Source: Xylophilus sp. GOD-11R (lineage in GTDB: Bacteria; Pseudomonadota; Gammaproteobacteria; Burkholderiales; Burkholderiaceae_C). From it: DNA of 64,000 bases. Under the pieces are notes generated by a model. The model was not told where the DNA came from. It ran no database searches and saw only the letters and a program-made list of their open reading frames with translations. Below, in pieces: positions 30,771-40,078 of this stretch. The translations under genes and the position numbers were made by a program. The stretch's first letter is position 1, and each line of letters starts with the position of its first letter. The stretch lies in assembly GCF_033546935.1 (NCBI RefSeq), contig NZ_CP137854.1:1922001-1986000 (forward strand), written 5' to 3'.

Positions 30771-33700
30771 ATGTCCGTATCCGACCCGCGCCAGCCCACG
30801 TCTTCCGCCACCGAACCAGCGCCTGCCCGGCCGCGCATCGAGTTCCCCGAATCGCTGCCGGTCTCGGCCCGGCGCGAAGAAATCATGGCCGCGCTCGCAG
30901 CGCACCAAGTCGTCATCGTCAGCGGCGAAACCGGCTCCGGCAAGACCACGCAGCTGCCCAAGATCGCGCTGGCCATGGGGCGCGGCAAGCTCAATGCGCC
31001 GCCCGGCAAGGGCCGGCTCATCGGCCATACCCAGCCGCGCCGCATCGCCGCGTCGTCGGTGGCCAAGCGCATCGCCGAAGAACTGAAGACACCGCTCGGT
31101 GAAGTGGTCGGCTACAAGGTGCGCTTCCAGGACCGGCTGAGCCGCGACGCCTCGGTCAAGCTGATGACCGACGGCATCCTGCTGGCCGAAACGCAGACCG
31201 ATCCGCTGCTCAAGGCCTACGACACCATCATCATCGACGAGGCCCACGAGCGCAGCCTCAACATCGACTTCCTGCTGGGCTACCTGCGCGAGATATTGCC
31301 GCGCCGCCCCGACCTGCAGGTGATCGTGACCTCGGCCACGATCGACGCCGACCGCTTCGCCAACCATTTCGCCTCGGCCCGGGGGCCGGCGCCGGTCATC
31401 CACGTCACCGGCCGCACCTTCCCGGTGGAGCAACGCTGGCGGCCGTTCGAGGAAAGCCGCGACTACGGCATGAACGAAGCCATCGCCGACGCGGTCGACG
31501 AGCTCTGGCAGGACCCCCGGCAAAGCGGCGACATCCTGGTGTTCTTTCCCGGCGAGCGCGAGATCCGCGAGGCCGCCGACCATCTGCGCGGCCACCTCAG
31601 CCACCACGCGGTGCTGCGCAACGCCGAGGTGCTGCCGCTCTTCGCCCGGCTGTCGCAGGCCGAGCAGGACCGCATCTTCGAGAGCCATTCCGGCCGGCGC
31701 ATCGTGCTGGCCACCAACGTCGCCGAAACCTCGCTGACGGTGCCGGGGATCCGCTACGTGATCGACACCGGCACCGCCCGCGTCAAGCGCTACAGCTACC
31801 GCAGCAAGGTGGAGCAGTTGCTGGTGGAGCCGATCAGCCAGGCGGCGGCCAACCAGCGCGCGGGCCGCTGCGGGCGGGTGGCCAACGGCATCTGCATCCG
31901 GCTCTACGGCGAAGACGACTTCGCCGGCCGGCCGCGTTTCTCGGACCCCGAAATCCTGCGTTCGTCGCTGGCCGGCGTCATCCTGCGGATGAAGTCGCTG
32001 CGCCTGCGCGACGTGGAGGAGTTTCCGTTTCTGGAGGCGCCGCAGAAGCGCGCGATTTCCGACGGCTACCAGCTGTTGTCCGAACTCGGCGCGGTGGACG
32101 ACGACAACCAGCTAACTCCGGTCGGCCAGGAGCTGTCGCGCCTGCCGCTCGATCCGCGCATCGGCCGCATGATCCTGGAAGGCCGCGACCGCGGCGCGCT
32201 CGACGAGGTGCTCACCATCGCCAGCGCGCTCAGCGTGCAGGACGTGCGCGACCGCCCGATGGACGCCCAGGCCCAGGCCGACCAGGCGCACGCCAAGTTC
32301 GACGACGACCGAAGCGAGTTCAGCGGCTATCTCAAGCTCTGGAAATGGCTGCACGACGCACGCGGTGGCGCGCCGGTGGCCACCACGCGGCGGCAGATGG
32401 CGGCGCAGCAGCCGGGAGCCGGCGCCAGGCGCGGCAACCAGGCCTTTCTGCCGGTGTCGCAGCGCAGCGTGGCGCCGGCTGTCGCCGCGCCGCCGGCCCC
32501 GGCGGTGGCCGAGGCGCCCACCCACAAGCTGAGCAACCGGCAATACGAGCAACTGCTGCGCGCCAATTTCATCAGCATCCGCCGGGTGCGCGAATGGCGC
32601 GACATCCACTCGCAACTCGTCGCCACGGTGCAGGAGCACCACTGGCCGATCAACGCCGATCCGGCCAGCTACGAACAGCTGCACCAGGCCATGCTCGCCG
32701 GGCTGCTGGGCAACATCGGCTTTCGTCCGGAAGACGCCGGCAGCGCGGGTAGCACCCAGGCCGGCGGGGCAGGGCGGGGTGCGGCGGGCGGCGGCGAATA
32801 CCTGGGCGCGCGCGGCATCAAGTTCCACAAGCATCCGGGCGCGCATCTGTCGAAGAAGCCCGGTCGCTGGATCGTCGCGGCCGAGCTGGTCGAAACCACC
32901 CGGCTATTCGGCCGGGGCATCGCCGCGATCGAGCCGACCTGGCTCGAAGAGGTCGGCTCGCATCTGCTCAAGAAGCAACTGCTCGACCCGCACTGGGAAA
33001 AACGCGGCTCGGAAGTCGTCGCGCTGGAGCGCGCCACGCTCTACGGCCTGGTGGTGTACAGCGGCCGGCGCGTGCCCTATGCGCGGGTCGACATGGCCGC
33101 GGCGCGCGAGATCTTCATCCGCGAGGCGCTGGTCGGCGAGCAATGGGAATCGAAGCTGCCGTTCCTGGCGGCCAACCGCAAGCTGATCCGCCAGGTGGAA
33201 GAACTCGAGCACAAGTCGCGCCGCCAGGACGTGCTGGTGGACGACGAACTCATCTATGCCTTCTACGACCAGCACCTGCCGCCGGACGTGTTCGACGGCC
33301 GCAGCCTGGAGCACTGGTGGCGCGAGGCCTCGCGCGGCCAGCCGCGGCTGCTGCACCTGGAGCGCGACGAGCTGATGCGCCACGAGGCGGCCGGCATCAC
33401 CACCGACGCCTTTCCCCGCACGCTGCGCATGGGCGGCGTCGACTGCGCGACCGAATACCTGCACGAACCGGGCAATGCGCGCGACGGGTTGTCGGTGGCG
33501 GTGCCGATCTTCGTGCTCAACCAGATCGGCGAAGACCGCGCCGAATGGCTGGTGCCGGGCATGCTGCGCGACAAGGTGCAGGCGCTGCTCAAGAGCCTGC
33601 CGCAGAAGCCGCGCGCGCGCCTGGTGCCGCTGCCCGAGAGCGCCGCGCGCATCACCCAGGCGCTGGTCGAGCCCACGGTGTTCGGCCACGGCACGCTGAT

Positions 33701-34865
33701 CGACGCGGTATTGAAGCTGGTGCGCGAGACCACGCAGCTCGACGTGAAGCGCGCCGACTTCAAGCCGGACATGGTGCCGCCGCACCTGTTCATGCACCTG
33801 CGGGTGTTGGACGAACACGGCCGCCAGCTCGGCCAGGGTCGCAGCCTGGCCGCGCTCAAGGCCGAGCTCGGCGGGCAGGCGCGCGGGGCCTTCCAGGCGC
33901 TGGCCGGACTGCGGGCGCCGGCCGCACCTGCCGCACCGGCATCCGCCGCGCCTGCGCCCAAGGCGGCAGCCGGTGGCGCGACCCGGGCCGCCCCCACCGC
34001 GCCGTCGGCACCGGCAGGCCAGCGCTACACCGACTGGACCTTCGGCGAACTGCCCGAGCTGATGGAGATCCGCAAGGGCGGCCAGACGCTGGTCGGCTTT
34101 CCCGCCCTCATCGACGACGGCGACGCGGTGCACATCGAGGTGTTCGACGAGCCCGAGCTCGCGGCGCAACGCCATCGCGGCGGCCTGCGACGGCTGTTCG
34201 CGCTGCAGATGAAGGAGGCCTTGAAATACCTGGAGAAGTCGATTCCCGACCTGCAGAAGATGGCGGTCGCCTTCATGCCGCTGGGCACGCAGGACCAGCT
34301 GCGCCAGCAGATCGTGGACGTGGCGCTGGACCGCGCCTTCCTGCTCGAGCCGTTGCCCACCGACGCCGACGCTTTCAAGAAGCGGGTGGACGAAGGCCGG
34401 GGCCGGCTCACCCTCATCGCCCACGAAGTCGCCCGTCTGGGCCTGCGGGTGCTGACCGACTATGCGGGCGCGGTGCGCAAGATCAAGGACACCAGGGGCC
34501 AGCCCCATGTGACGGCTGACGTGCAGGCCCAGTTGCAGCGGCTGGTGCCGCGCGATTTCCTGTCCGCCACGCCCTGGGCGCAGCTGCAACACCTGCCGCG
34601 TTATCTGCAGGCCATCGTGATGCGGCTCGACAAGCTGCGCGCCGATCCGGCCCGCGACACCGCGCGCATGGCCGACGTGAAGCTGCAGGACCAGCGCTTC
34701 TGGCGGCTGGTGGCCGAGCGCAAGGGCAATGTCGACGCCCGCATGCAGGAGCTGCGCTGGCTGCTGGAAGAACTGCGGGTGAGCCTGTTCGCGCAGGAGC
34801 TGCGCACGCCTGGCCCGGTGAGCGTGAAGCGGCTCGACAAGGCCTGGGCGTTGCTCAATACCTGA
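30771..34865 (+). CDS. hrpA: ATP-dependent RNA helicase HrpA
   Basis: DEAH-box 3'-5' RNA helicase, 1364 aa. Walker A GETGSGKT (52-59), DEAH (156-159), TSAT motif III, then RecA2, winged-helix/ratchet, OB-fold and the long HrpA-specific C-terminal DUF3418 region. Two Ala/Pro-rich inserts stand out, near residues 543-585 and 1045-1085. The ATG at 30771 was chosen because the frame upstream is not conserved and overlaps the divergent AAA-M41 gene's promoter. E. coli HrpA acts on stalled ribosomes. Confidence 0.94.
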   Translation: MSVSDPRQPTSSATEPAPARPRIEFPESLPVSARREEIMAALAAHQVVIVSGETGSGKTTQLPKIALAMGRGKLNAPPGKGRLIGHTQPRRIAASSVAKRIAEELKTPLGEVVGYKVRFQDRLSRDASVKLMTDGILLAETQTDPLLKAYDTIIIDEAHERSLNIDFLLGYLREILPRRPDLQVIVTSATIDADRFANHFASARGPAPVIHVTGRTFPVEQRWRPFEESRDYGMNEAIADAVDELWQDPRQSGDILVFFPGEREIREAADHLRGHLSHHAVLRNAEVLPLFARLSQAEQDRIFESHSGRRIVLATNVAETSLTVPGIRYVIDTGTARVKRYSYRSKVEQLLVEPISQAAANQRAGRCGRVANGICIRLYGEDDFAGRPRFSDPEILRSSLAGVILRMKSLRLRDVEEFPFLEAPQKRAISDGYQLLSELGAVDDDNQLTPVGQELSRLPLDPRIGRMILEGRDRGALDEVLTIASALSVQDVRDRPMDAQAQADQAHAKFDDDRSEFSGYLKLWKWLHDARGGAPVATTRRQMAAQQPGAGARRGNQAFLPVSQRSVAPAVAAPPAPAVAEAPTHKLSNRQYEQLLRANFISIRRVREWRDIHSQLVATVQEHHWPINADPASYEQLHQAMLAGLLGNIGFRPEDAGSAGSTQAGGAGRGAAGGGEYLGARGIKFHKHPGAHLSKKPGRWIVAAELVETTRLFGRGIAAIEPTWLEEVGSHLLKKQLLDPHWEKRGSEVVALERATLYGLVVYSGRRVPYARVDMAAAREIFIREALVGEQWESKLPFLAANRKLIRQVEELEHKSRRQDVLVDDELIYAFYDQHLPPDVFDGRSLEHWWREASRGQPRLLHLERDELMRHEAAGITTDAFPRTLRMGGVDCATEYLHEPGNARDGLSVAVPIFVLNQIGEDRAEWLVPGMLRDKVQALLKSLPQKPRARLVPLPESAARITQALVEPTVFGHGTLIDAVLKLVRETTQLDVKRADFKPDMVPPHLFMHLRVLDEHGRQLGQGRSLAALKAELGGQARGAFQALAGLRAPAAPAAPASAAPAPKAAAGGATRAAPTAPSAPAGQRYTDWTFGELPELMEIRKGGQTLVGFPALIDDGDAVHIEVFDEPELAAQRHRGGLRRLFALQMKEALKYLEKSIPDLQKMAVAFMPLGTQDQLRQQIVDVALDRAFLLEPLPTDADAFKKRVDEGRGRLTLIAHEVARLGLRVLTDYAGAVRKIKDTRGQPHVTADVQAQLQRLVPRDFLSATPWAQLQHLPRYLQAIVMRLDKLRADPARDTARMADVKLQDQRFWRLVAERKGNVDARMQELRWLLEELRVSLFAQELRTPGPVSVKRLDKAWALLNT

Positions 34866-34874
34866 CGGAGAAAC

Positions 34875-34906
34875 GAAATCGCCCCCGGCGTGCCGGGGGC
34901 GATTTC
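34875..34906 (+). terminator. Long hairpin after hrpA
   Basis: Perfect 15-bp inverted repeat, GAAATCGCCCCCGGC (34875-34889) and its complement (34892-34906), with a 2-base centre. It lies between convergent genes. No T-run follows, but the left arm begins GAAA and the right ends TTTC, so it could serve both strands. Confidence 0.75.
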
Positions 34907-34926
34907 AGGTTCTGTCGATCGAAGCG

Positions 34927-35424
34927 TCAGGCCTTGTTGCTGTCGCCCTGCTTGAGGCTGTTCGCCACCACGGCCATCACCGAGGTGCCGATGAGGCTGA
35001 GCATCGTCGGGTGTTCCGCGCAGAACTTCGACACGCGTTCGATGATGCCCGGCTCGGCCTGCGCCGCACCGTCGGCCAGTTGGGCGACTTGCTGCGGCGT
35101 GAACCGCGCGGCCTGCGCCGGCGTCACGGTGCCACCGGTGGCGGCCAGGGCCTGGAAGGCGCCGCCGGCCAGCCCCGCCAGCGCCTTGGGGTCGATAGCA
35201 CCCAACACTTCACTGAGCAGGCCGGCCTTCTGCGGCGCATCGGCCTTGTCGAACAGGCGACTGAGGGTCTGCCCGGTCGGTGGGGTCTGATCGGAGTTCA
35301 GCGCCGAGGCCAGCAGTTTCTGGATCGTCTCGGGCGAGATGTTCCCCACCAGTGTGTTGAGCGGAGACTGCGATGCGCCCGATTGGCCGCCGAGGAAGCC
35401 GCTCAAAATATTTGAAAAATCCAT
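34927..35424 (-). CDS. Hypothetical protein, 165 aa, downstream of GlsB/DUF3597 genes
   Basis: Unrecognised helical, Ala/Gln/Leu-rich protein beginning MDFSNILSGFLGG. Middle part has repeated short helices (SPETIQKLLASAL, AGLLSEVLGAID, AGLAGGAFQALAATGG); the C-terminus has a weakly hydrophobic segment (TMLSLIGTSVMAVVANSL). The amphipathic N-terminus with Gly-Gly recalls the first residues of the DUF3597 proteins upstream (MSIFGNILGKFF), hinting at a related membrane-surface role. Good ribosome-binding site (AAGGAG). Confidence 0.65.
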   Translation of the reverse strand: MDFSNILSGFLGGQSGASQSPLNTLVGNISPETIQKLLASALNSDQTPPTGQTLSRLFDKADAPQKAGLLSEVLGAIDPKALAGLAGGAFQALAATGGTVTPAQAARFTPQQVAQLADGAAQAEPGIIERVSKFCAEHPTMLSLIGTSVMAVVANSLKQGDSNKA

Positions 35425-35472
35425 GGTGACTCCTTGGTAGCCGAAGGTAAGGATGAGGCGTTGGTCGCCGGG

Positions 35473-35736
35473 TCAGATCCGCCGCTGCACGACGTATCCG
35501 TAGACCGCCAGCACCACCACCGCGCCGAGGATCGACGCGATGAAGCCGGCGACGGCGCCTTGCGGGTAGAGGCCCAGCGCCTGGCCGGCGAAGGTGGCCA
35601 GCAGCGAGCCGGCGATGCCCAGGCCCGCCGTCAGGATGAAGCCCAGGGTGTTGCGACCGGGCATGAGTGCGCGGGCGATCAGGCCGACGATCAGGCCGAT
35701 GACGATGGTGGTGATGAAGGCTGCCATGTTGTTCAT
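35473..35736 (-). CDS. GlsB/YeaQ/YmgE-family stress-response membrane protein (copy 1)
   Basis: 87-residue transglycosylase-associated-protein family member with three hydrophobic helices: IGLIVGLIARALMPG, LGFILTAGLGIAGSLLATFAGQALG, AGFIASILGAVVVLAVYGYV. Small inner-membrane proteins induced in stationary phase or acid stress. Start overlaps the DUF3597 stop (ATGA). A second copy of the DUF3597-YeaQ pair lies about 1.0-1.6 kb upstream on the same strand. Confidence 0.88.
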   Translation of the reverse strand: MNNMAAFITTIVIGLIVGLIARALMPGRNTLGFILTAGLGIAGSLLATFAGQALGLYPQGAVAGFIASILGAVVVLAVYGYVVQRRI

Positions 35737-36113
35737 GCCTTCAGGTCTGCGGGCAGCTTGCCGCCGTTGGCCGCGAGTTTTGCCATCACCGTCTTATGCA
35801 GCCAGACGTTCATGGCGGCCGAGTCGTTGCTGTCGCCGCTGAAGCCGAGTTCCTTGGCCAGCGCCTGGCGGGCGGGCAGCGAGCTGTCGAGGCCCAGCAG
35901 CTTCATCAGGTCGACGATGGAGGACTTCCAGTTGAAGGTGCCGCCACCGGCCTTTTGGATCAGGCCTTCGATGACCTGTGCGATATCGACCGAACCCGCG
36001 GCCGGCGCGCCGGCGATGGCCGAAGTCAGGCCTTGCGGTGTCGCGGTGGCGGCAGGCGTGGCGGCGTTCGCCGAGGGAAAGAACTTGCCGAGAATGTTGC
36101 CAAAAATGCTCAT
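35733..36113 (-). CDS. DUF3597 domain-containing protein (copy 1)
   Basis: 126 aa. Amphipathic N-terminus MSIFGNILGKFFP, Ala/Pro/Thr linker, and a DUF3597 C-terminal domain (WKSSIVDLMKLLGLDSSLPARQALAKELGF...MNVWLHKTVMAKLAANGGKLPADLK). The same domain is nearly identical in copy 2 at 37339. The fold resembles LysM-adjacent, phage-tail-like helical domains; function unknown. Coupled by ATGA overlap to a YeaQ-type membrane protein. Confidence 0.88.
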   Translation of the reverse strand: MSIFGNILGKFFPSANAATPAATATPQGLTSAIAGAPAAGSVDIAQVIEGLIQKAGGGTFNWKSSIVDLMKLLGLDSSLPARQALAKELGFSGDSNDSAAMNVWLHKTVMAKLAANGGKLPADLKA

Positions 36114-36243
36114 GGCTTAGGCCTCCGAAGGGATGGAGAAAGTCCCGCGACCGTGATCGCGGGGCGCTGTCGCACCGGCTGCAAGGCAGGTGTCGAAGGC
36201 CATGGTGGCGAGCACCGGCAAGAGTGCCAAGGGCTCATGTGGG
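36114..36243. other. Gap upstream of DUF3597 copy 1
   Basis: 130 bases without a gene. A hairpin CCCGCGA (36144-36150)/TCGCGGG (36157-36163) lies 31 bases ahead of the DUF3597 start on the minus strand and could be part of its leader. Confidence 0.35.
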
Positions 36244-37070
36244 CTATCGCTCACTTTCTTTTCTTGGGAGATAGGGTAGGGCTGGTCGGTAGCGTCGGTC
36301 GGTCAGCGTGCTGAGGAAGGCAACGACGGCGTCGATGTCTTCCTCGCTCATCGCTGGCGTGCTGCCAGCGTGCCCTGCCCGCGCAGCATGTCGTCGAAGC
36401 GGGAGTCGAAGGGCGAGAGTTCGTCGCTCTGCAGATAGGCCTGCAGGCCGGCGCCGGCGGCCTGCATGGCGCGGCGCGGATCGTCCAGCACGCCGGCGCC
36501 GAATCAGCGCCTCGAAGCGCTCGCGATCGCCATTGGGCCGCAGCCGCTCGGCCACCGCGCGTTCGCTGCCCAGGTTCATCTCGTGGCGCGCCAGCAGCGG
36601 CTCGCGCGCCTGAAGGCCAGGATCGGGTGGTGGTTGGCGAAGAGCGTGGTCTTGCCGGGGGCGGCCGCCATGGCGGCCACCTGTCGGAACTGCGCGGAAG
36701 ACGTCGAATTGGTGGTCGCTGGCCGGCAGGGGCGCGCTACTGACCTTTAACGAGTCGAAGACCACCAGCCGGGTGTCGTCGCCGAGCGGCACGAGATAGA
36801 GCTCACCGATGTTGGATGACCGTTTGGCCGACCGGACCGATGAGCGTGAAGGCGGCCAGGACGCGGACGTCGGCCTCGGCCGGTGCTGGCTCTGCGAAGG
36901 CGCTGCCCGATGCGGTCAGGCTGGCGGCCGGCAGCGACGCCGAAAATAAGCGCCGCCCCGGGACCTGGGCGGCGTATGGGCGGCGCGGGGTGGCGGGCAT
37001 GCGGTGCGGTGTCGATTCGAACCAGCCATCGTCGGCCTCGGCGACGACCTGCCCGTGACGCCGCCCGCGC
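36244..37070 (-). pseudogene. Decayed di-haem cytochrome c peroxidase/MauG-like gene
   Basis: Remnants lie in different frames of the minus strand. The segment reading REPLLARHEMNLGSERAVAERL continues, after a one-base insertion near 36504, as FGAGVLDDPRRAMQAAGAG...FDSRFDDMLRGQGTLA. This then jumps frame straight to MSEEDIDAVVAFLSTLTDRRY at 36350, with no haem-binding CxxCH left. In the cytochrome c peroxidase family these blocks are separated by about 200 residues, so an internal deletion occurred as well. The part above 36790 (DVRVLAAFTLIGPVGQTV) is also frameshifted and is not clearly the same gene. Confidence 0.7.
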
Positions 37071-37082
37071 CGCCGGGCTGTG

Positions 37083-37331
37083 TCAGCCGCGCCGCGCGAC
37101 CATGCCGTAGAGGACCAGCACCACGATGGCGCCGACCACCGAGGCGATGAAGCCCGCGCCCACGCCGGCTTCGTACCAGCCGAGCGCCTGGCCGGCGTAG
37201 GTGGCGAGCAGCGAGCCGACAATGCCGAGCACGATGGTCAGCAAGAAGCCCATGGCCTGTTTGCCCGGCAGGATCGCCCGGGCGACCAGGCCCACGATGA
37301 AGCCGATGACGATGGTGGAGATGATGCCCAT
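37083..37331 (-). CDS. GlsB/YeaQ/YmgE-family stress-response membrane protein (copy 2)
   Basis: 82-residue paralog of the gene at 35473, with the same three-helix pattern (VIGFIVGLVARAILPGKQ, MGFLLTIVLGIVGSLLATYAGQALGWY, GFIASVVGAIVVLVLYGMVARRG). Seven bases downstream of DUF3597 copy 2. Its 3' end borders the decayed peroxidase gene. Confidence 0.88.
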   Translation of the reverse strand: MGIISTIVIGFIVGLVARAILPGKQAMGFLLTIVLGIVGSLLATYAGQALGWYEAGVGAGFIASVVGAIVVLVLYGMVARRG

Positions 37332-37338
37332 GGTGTGT

Positions 37339-37728
37339 TCAATCCTTCAGGTCGGCCGGAACCTTGCCGCCGTTGGCAGCGAGCTTGTTCATCACCTGGC
37401 GGTGCAGCCAGACGTTCATGGCGGCGGAGTCGGCGGTGTCGCCGCCGTAGCCGAGTTCCTTGGCCAGTTCCTTGCGGGCGGCCAGCGAGCTGTCGAGGCC
37501 GAGCAGCTTCATCAGGTCGACGATGGAGGTCTTCCAGTTGAGCTTTTCGCCGGCCTTGGCGGCCATGCCGTCGAGCACCTGCTGCACATCGACTTCGGCC
37601 ATGGGCGCTGGTGCCGGGGCCGTCGCAGGAGCCGCGGGGCTCGGGGTGTCAGGAGCGGTCGGCGCGGGCGCCGGGGCGGCGTGGGCCGACGGGAAGATCT
37701 TGCTGAAGATGGTGCCGAGGATGCTCAT
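37339..37728 (-). CDS. DUF3597 domain-containing protein (copy 2)
   Basis: 129 aa: MSILGTIFSKIFPSAHA, then a long Ala/Pro/Thr linker, then the DUF3597 domain (WKTSIVDLMKLLGLDSSLAARKELAKELGYGGDTADSAAMNVWLH). The C-terminal 75 residues are close to copy 1 while the linker differs, consistent with an older duplication. ATG at 37728 is the family start; a longer frame upstream has no conservation. Confidence 0.88.
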   Translation of the reverse strand: MSILGTIFSKIFPSAHAAPAPAPTAPDTPSPAAPATAPAPAPMAEVDVQQVLDGMAAKAGEKLNWKTSIVDLMKLLGLDSSLAARKELAKELGYGGDTADSAAMNVWLHRQVMNKLAANGGKVPADLKD

Positions 37729-37828
37729 GTGATGCTGATCCGGTGAGGTAAAACGAAGCCCCGGAGCATGAGGCATGAGGCAGCCCGTCGCGTAGGCAAA
37801 CGTGTCCACCGTCGCGTAGCCTGAACGG

Positions 37829-39877
37829 TCAGGGCTTGCCGGCCTTGCGTTGCGCACCGCCTGGCGCGGCGACCGCCTGCTTCTCGGCAGCGCCGGCCTC
37901 CTGGCGCACGCGGGTGCAGTTGCTGTCTTCGCCCGGCCCGGTTTCCAGCAGCGGAATCACCGCGGCGAGCGGCGCCACCACGGCCAGCGCCAGCGCACCG
38001 CCGGCGCGTGCGGCCAGCGGGCCTTTCTCCAGCGAGAAGTCCGGATCCTTGAAGCTGCCGAAAACCCGCACCGGGGTGCGCAGCGACAAAATGCCCGGGC
38101 GCTTGGGCTTGGGCGCGATGCGCATGTCGAAGGTTTCCTGGGCGAGGTCGAAGCCGCCTTCGCCGAGGATCTGCGTCTGCTCGGTGTCCACCAGGAACAG
38201 GGTCGACTTGCCCTTGCCGCGGTTGATGTCGAATGCCACACCGCCGCAGTTGACCGCGATGGCGTGGTCGCCGCCGGCCAGCAGCGCCAGCACCTTGCCG
38301 CCGTTAAGCCCGCTGGCCGCATCGATCAAATTGCTGATGCGGCCGTTGGCGATCGCCATCGACAGGCTGCCGTCGGCCCGCGCGGCCGCATCGGCGATGG
38401 AGTTGCCCTGGCCCTTGAGTTGGATGCGGGCGCCCAGCGTGCCCGCACCCTGGGCGACCTTCTCGGCGCTGGCCGGCACCAGCTTGGCGACCTGGATGCG
38501 GCGAAAGTCGACCGCCGCCTCGGTGGCGATGACCGGCTGGCGCGCATCCAGCGTCCAGCGCGAGGCGATGGTGCCGCCGGCGAAGCCGAAATCGAGCGGC
38601 GCGAGCTTCATCACCGCATCGTGCAGGTGCAGCGCGGCCTTCAGGCTTTCCAGCGGCAGGGTGCCGGGCACCTTGAGCTGGGCGGCTTCGAGCGTGACGT
38701 CGGCGTCGATCTTCTGCAGCCGGCTGCCGTCGAAACTGCCGGCCGGCAGGATGTGATGGGGGTCGGCCTGCTTCTCCTGCGTTCTGGCGGCGGGTCGGTC
38801 GGCCGTCTGGGCCTGCGAGGCGGCGGGCTTGCCGCCGGTTTCCTGCGTCTGCACGCCGATCACCGGCCCCAGGTCGGCGATGTCGAGGCGCTTGCTGTGC
38901 AGGTCGGCGGTGAGCAGGGGTCGTGGCTGGCGGTCGATGTAGGCGCCTTTGCCGGTGACGTCGGTCGAGCCGATGCGGCCGGCGAGGTCGTCGATGGAAT
39001 AGCGGTTGCCCTTCAGCACCAGGCGGCCCTGTAGTTCGTACGGCGGCGAAGCGGGCAGCGGCAGCAGCAGAAAGGGGTAGAGATTGGCCAGGGTGCGGCC
39101 CTCGATGCGCAGCCGGGTGTCGATGCCCGAGATGTTGGCCGCATCGGCGATGGTGCCTTCCACCTCCAGCCGGGTGGTGCCGGCGTCGAGCTCGCCCTTG
39201 ATCGGGAAGGGCACGCCCGACTCCTGGAAGCTCAGCACCTCGCCGGTCAGGGCGGATCCCTTGAAGCCGGCGTCGCGATATTTGCCGCTGAAGGCGTAGC
39301 GCGTGGAATAGCGGTCGTTGGCGGGCGCGGCATCGGCGTCCTTTACTTGTGCCTGCTTCGCCGGATCGAAGGTGCTGGCCTGCACGTCGATCGAGAATGG
39401 CATGCCCGCGTCGGTAAAACGCAGGTGGCCCTGGTCCACCGACAGCGTGCTGATGCGCAGCTTGCTCGGCGACTTGTCGTTCGGGTCGGACAGGATCCAG
39501 TTCTTGCGGTCGTCGGCCATGCGCTCGAAGAGCAGGTCTGGCTTGGTGAGCGCCACGCGCGGCACCAGAATCTTCTCGGGCAGGTCGCGCAGGCTCACCG
39601 AAAACTCCAGCTCCTGGATGCGCGCCATGTGCGGCTTCTGGGACCAGCGGGCATTGCCGAAGAGCACGTCGCGCATGCGGATGGTGGGCGTCATGCCCAG
39701 CTTCACATGCAGGTCGGAGATGGTGAAGGTGCGCTCGGTCTTCGCCGATATGTAGCGCTCCAGCGGCGGACGCAGCCAGTTCCAGTCGAATAGCGCGATC
39801 AGCAGCACGAGGGCGACGACGATGGTGACGGCCACCGGATGGCGGCGCACGAAGACGGCGGGGCGGGACGTTGTCAT
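37829..39877 (-). CDS. AsmA family protein
   Basis: 682-residue envelope protein. An N-terminal transmembrane helix (VAVTIVVALVLLIALFDWNWL) anchors a long periplasmic region with the AsmA N-terminal domain (ERYISAKTERTFTISDLHVKLGMTPTIRMRDVLFGNARW) and the C-terminal AsmA block (LNGGKVLALLAGGDHAIAVNCGGVAFDINRGKG). AsmA-like proteins act in outer-membrane lipid transport. Contains a Gln/Lys/Ala-rich insert near 350-380. Divergent from the decarboxylase gene. Confidence 0.88.
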   Translation of the reverse strand: MTTSRPAVFVRRHPVAVTIVVALVLLIALFDWNWLRPPLERYISAKTERTFTISDLHVKLGMTPTIRMRDVLFGNARWSQKPHMARIQELEFSVSLRDLPEKILVPRVALTKPDLLFERMADDRKNWILSDPNDKSPSKLRISTLSVDQGHLRFTDAGMPFSIDVQASTFDPAKQAQVKDADAAPANDRYSTRYAFSGKYRDAGFKGSALTGEVLSFQESGVPFPIKGELDAGTTRLEVEGTIADAANISGIDTRLRIEGRTLANLYPFLLLPLPASPPYELQGRLVLKGNRYSIDDLAGRIGSTDVTGKGAYIDRQPRPLLTADLHSKRLDIADLGPVIGVQTQETGGKPAASQAQTADRPAARTQEKQADPHHILPAGSFDGSRLQKIDADVTLEAAQLKVPGTLPLESLKAALHLHDAVMKLAPLDFGFAGGTIASRWTLDARQPVIATEAAVDFRRIQVAKLVPASAEKVAQGAGTLGARIQLKGQGNSIADAAARADGSLSMAIANGRISNLIDAASGLNGGKVLALLAGGDHAIAVNCGGVAFDINRGKGKSTLFLVDTEQTQILGEGGFDLAQETFDMRIAPKPKRPGILSLRTPVRVFGSFKDPDFSLEKGPLAARAGGALALAVVAPLAAVIPLLETGPGEDSNCTRVRQEAGAAEKQAVAAPGGAQRKAGKP

Positions 39878-40078
39878 GGCGGCCTGATCCTCTGGTCGAA
39901 CCGTGCAAGTTGACCCAGTGCGGCGCGTGCCGACGTAGGACGATTTCGCGCCTGCCGGCTGGCAAAGCGCGGAACAGCACGGGAAAACCGGCTTTTCACG
40001 GCGGCTCGGCCGGTGTGGCGCGTCCTATCCTCGACCACGAGCCGTGGCATCCCGCACCGGCGCCAAACGACCGTGCCC
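39878..40078. promoter_or_regulatory. Divergent promoter region, asmA-like gene and decarboxylase operon
   Basis: 201 bases between divergent starts. No clear sigma-70 hexamer pair, operator or small gene could be supported. Confidence 0.3.
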
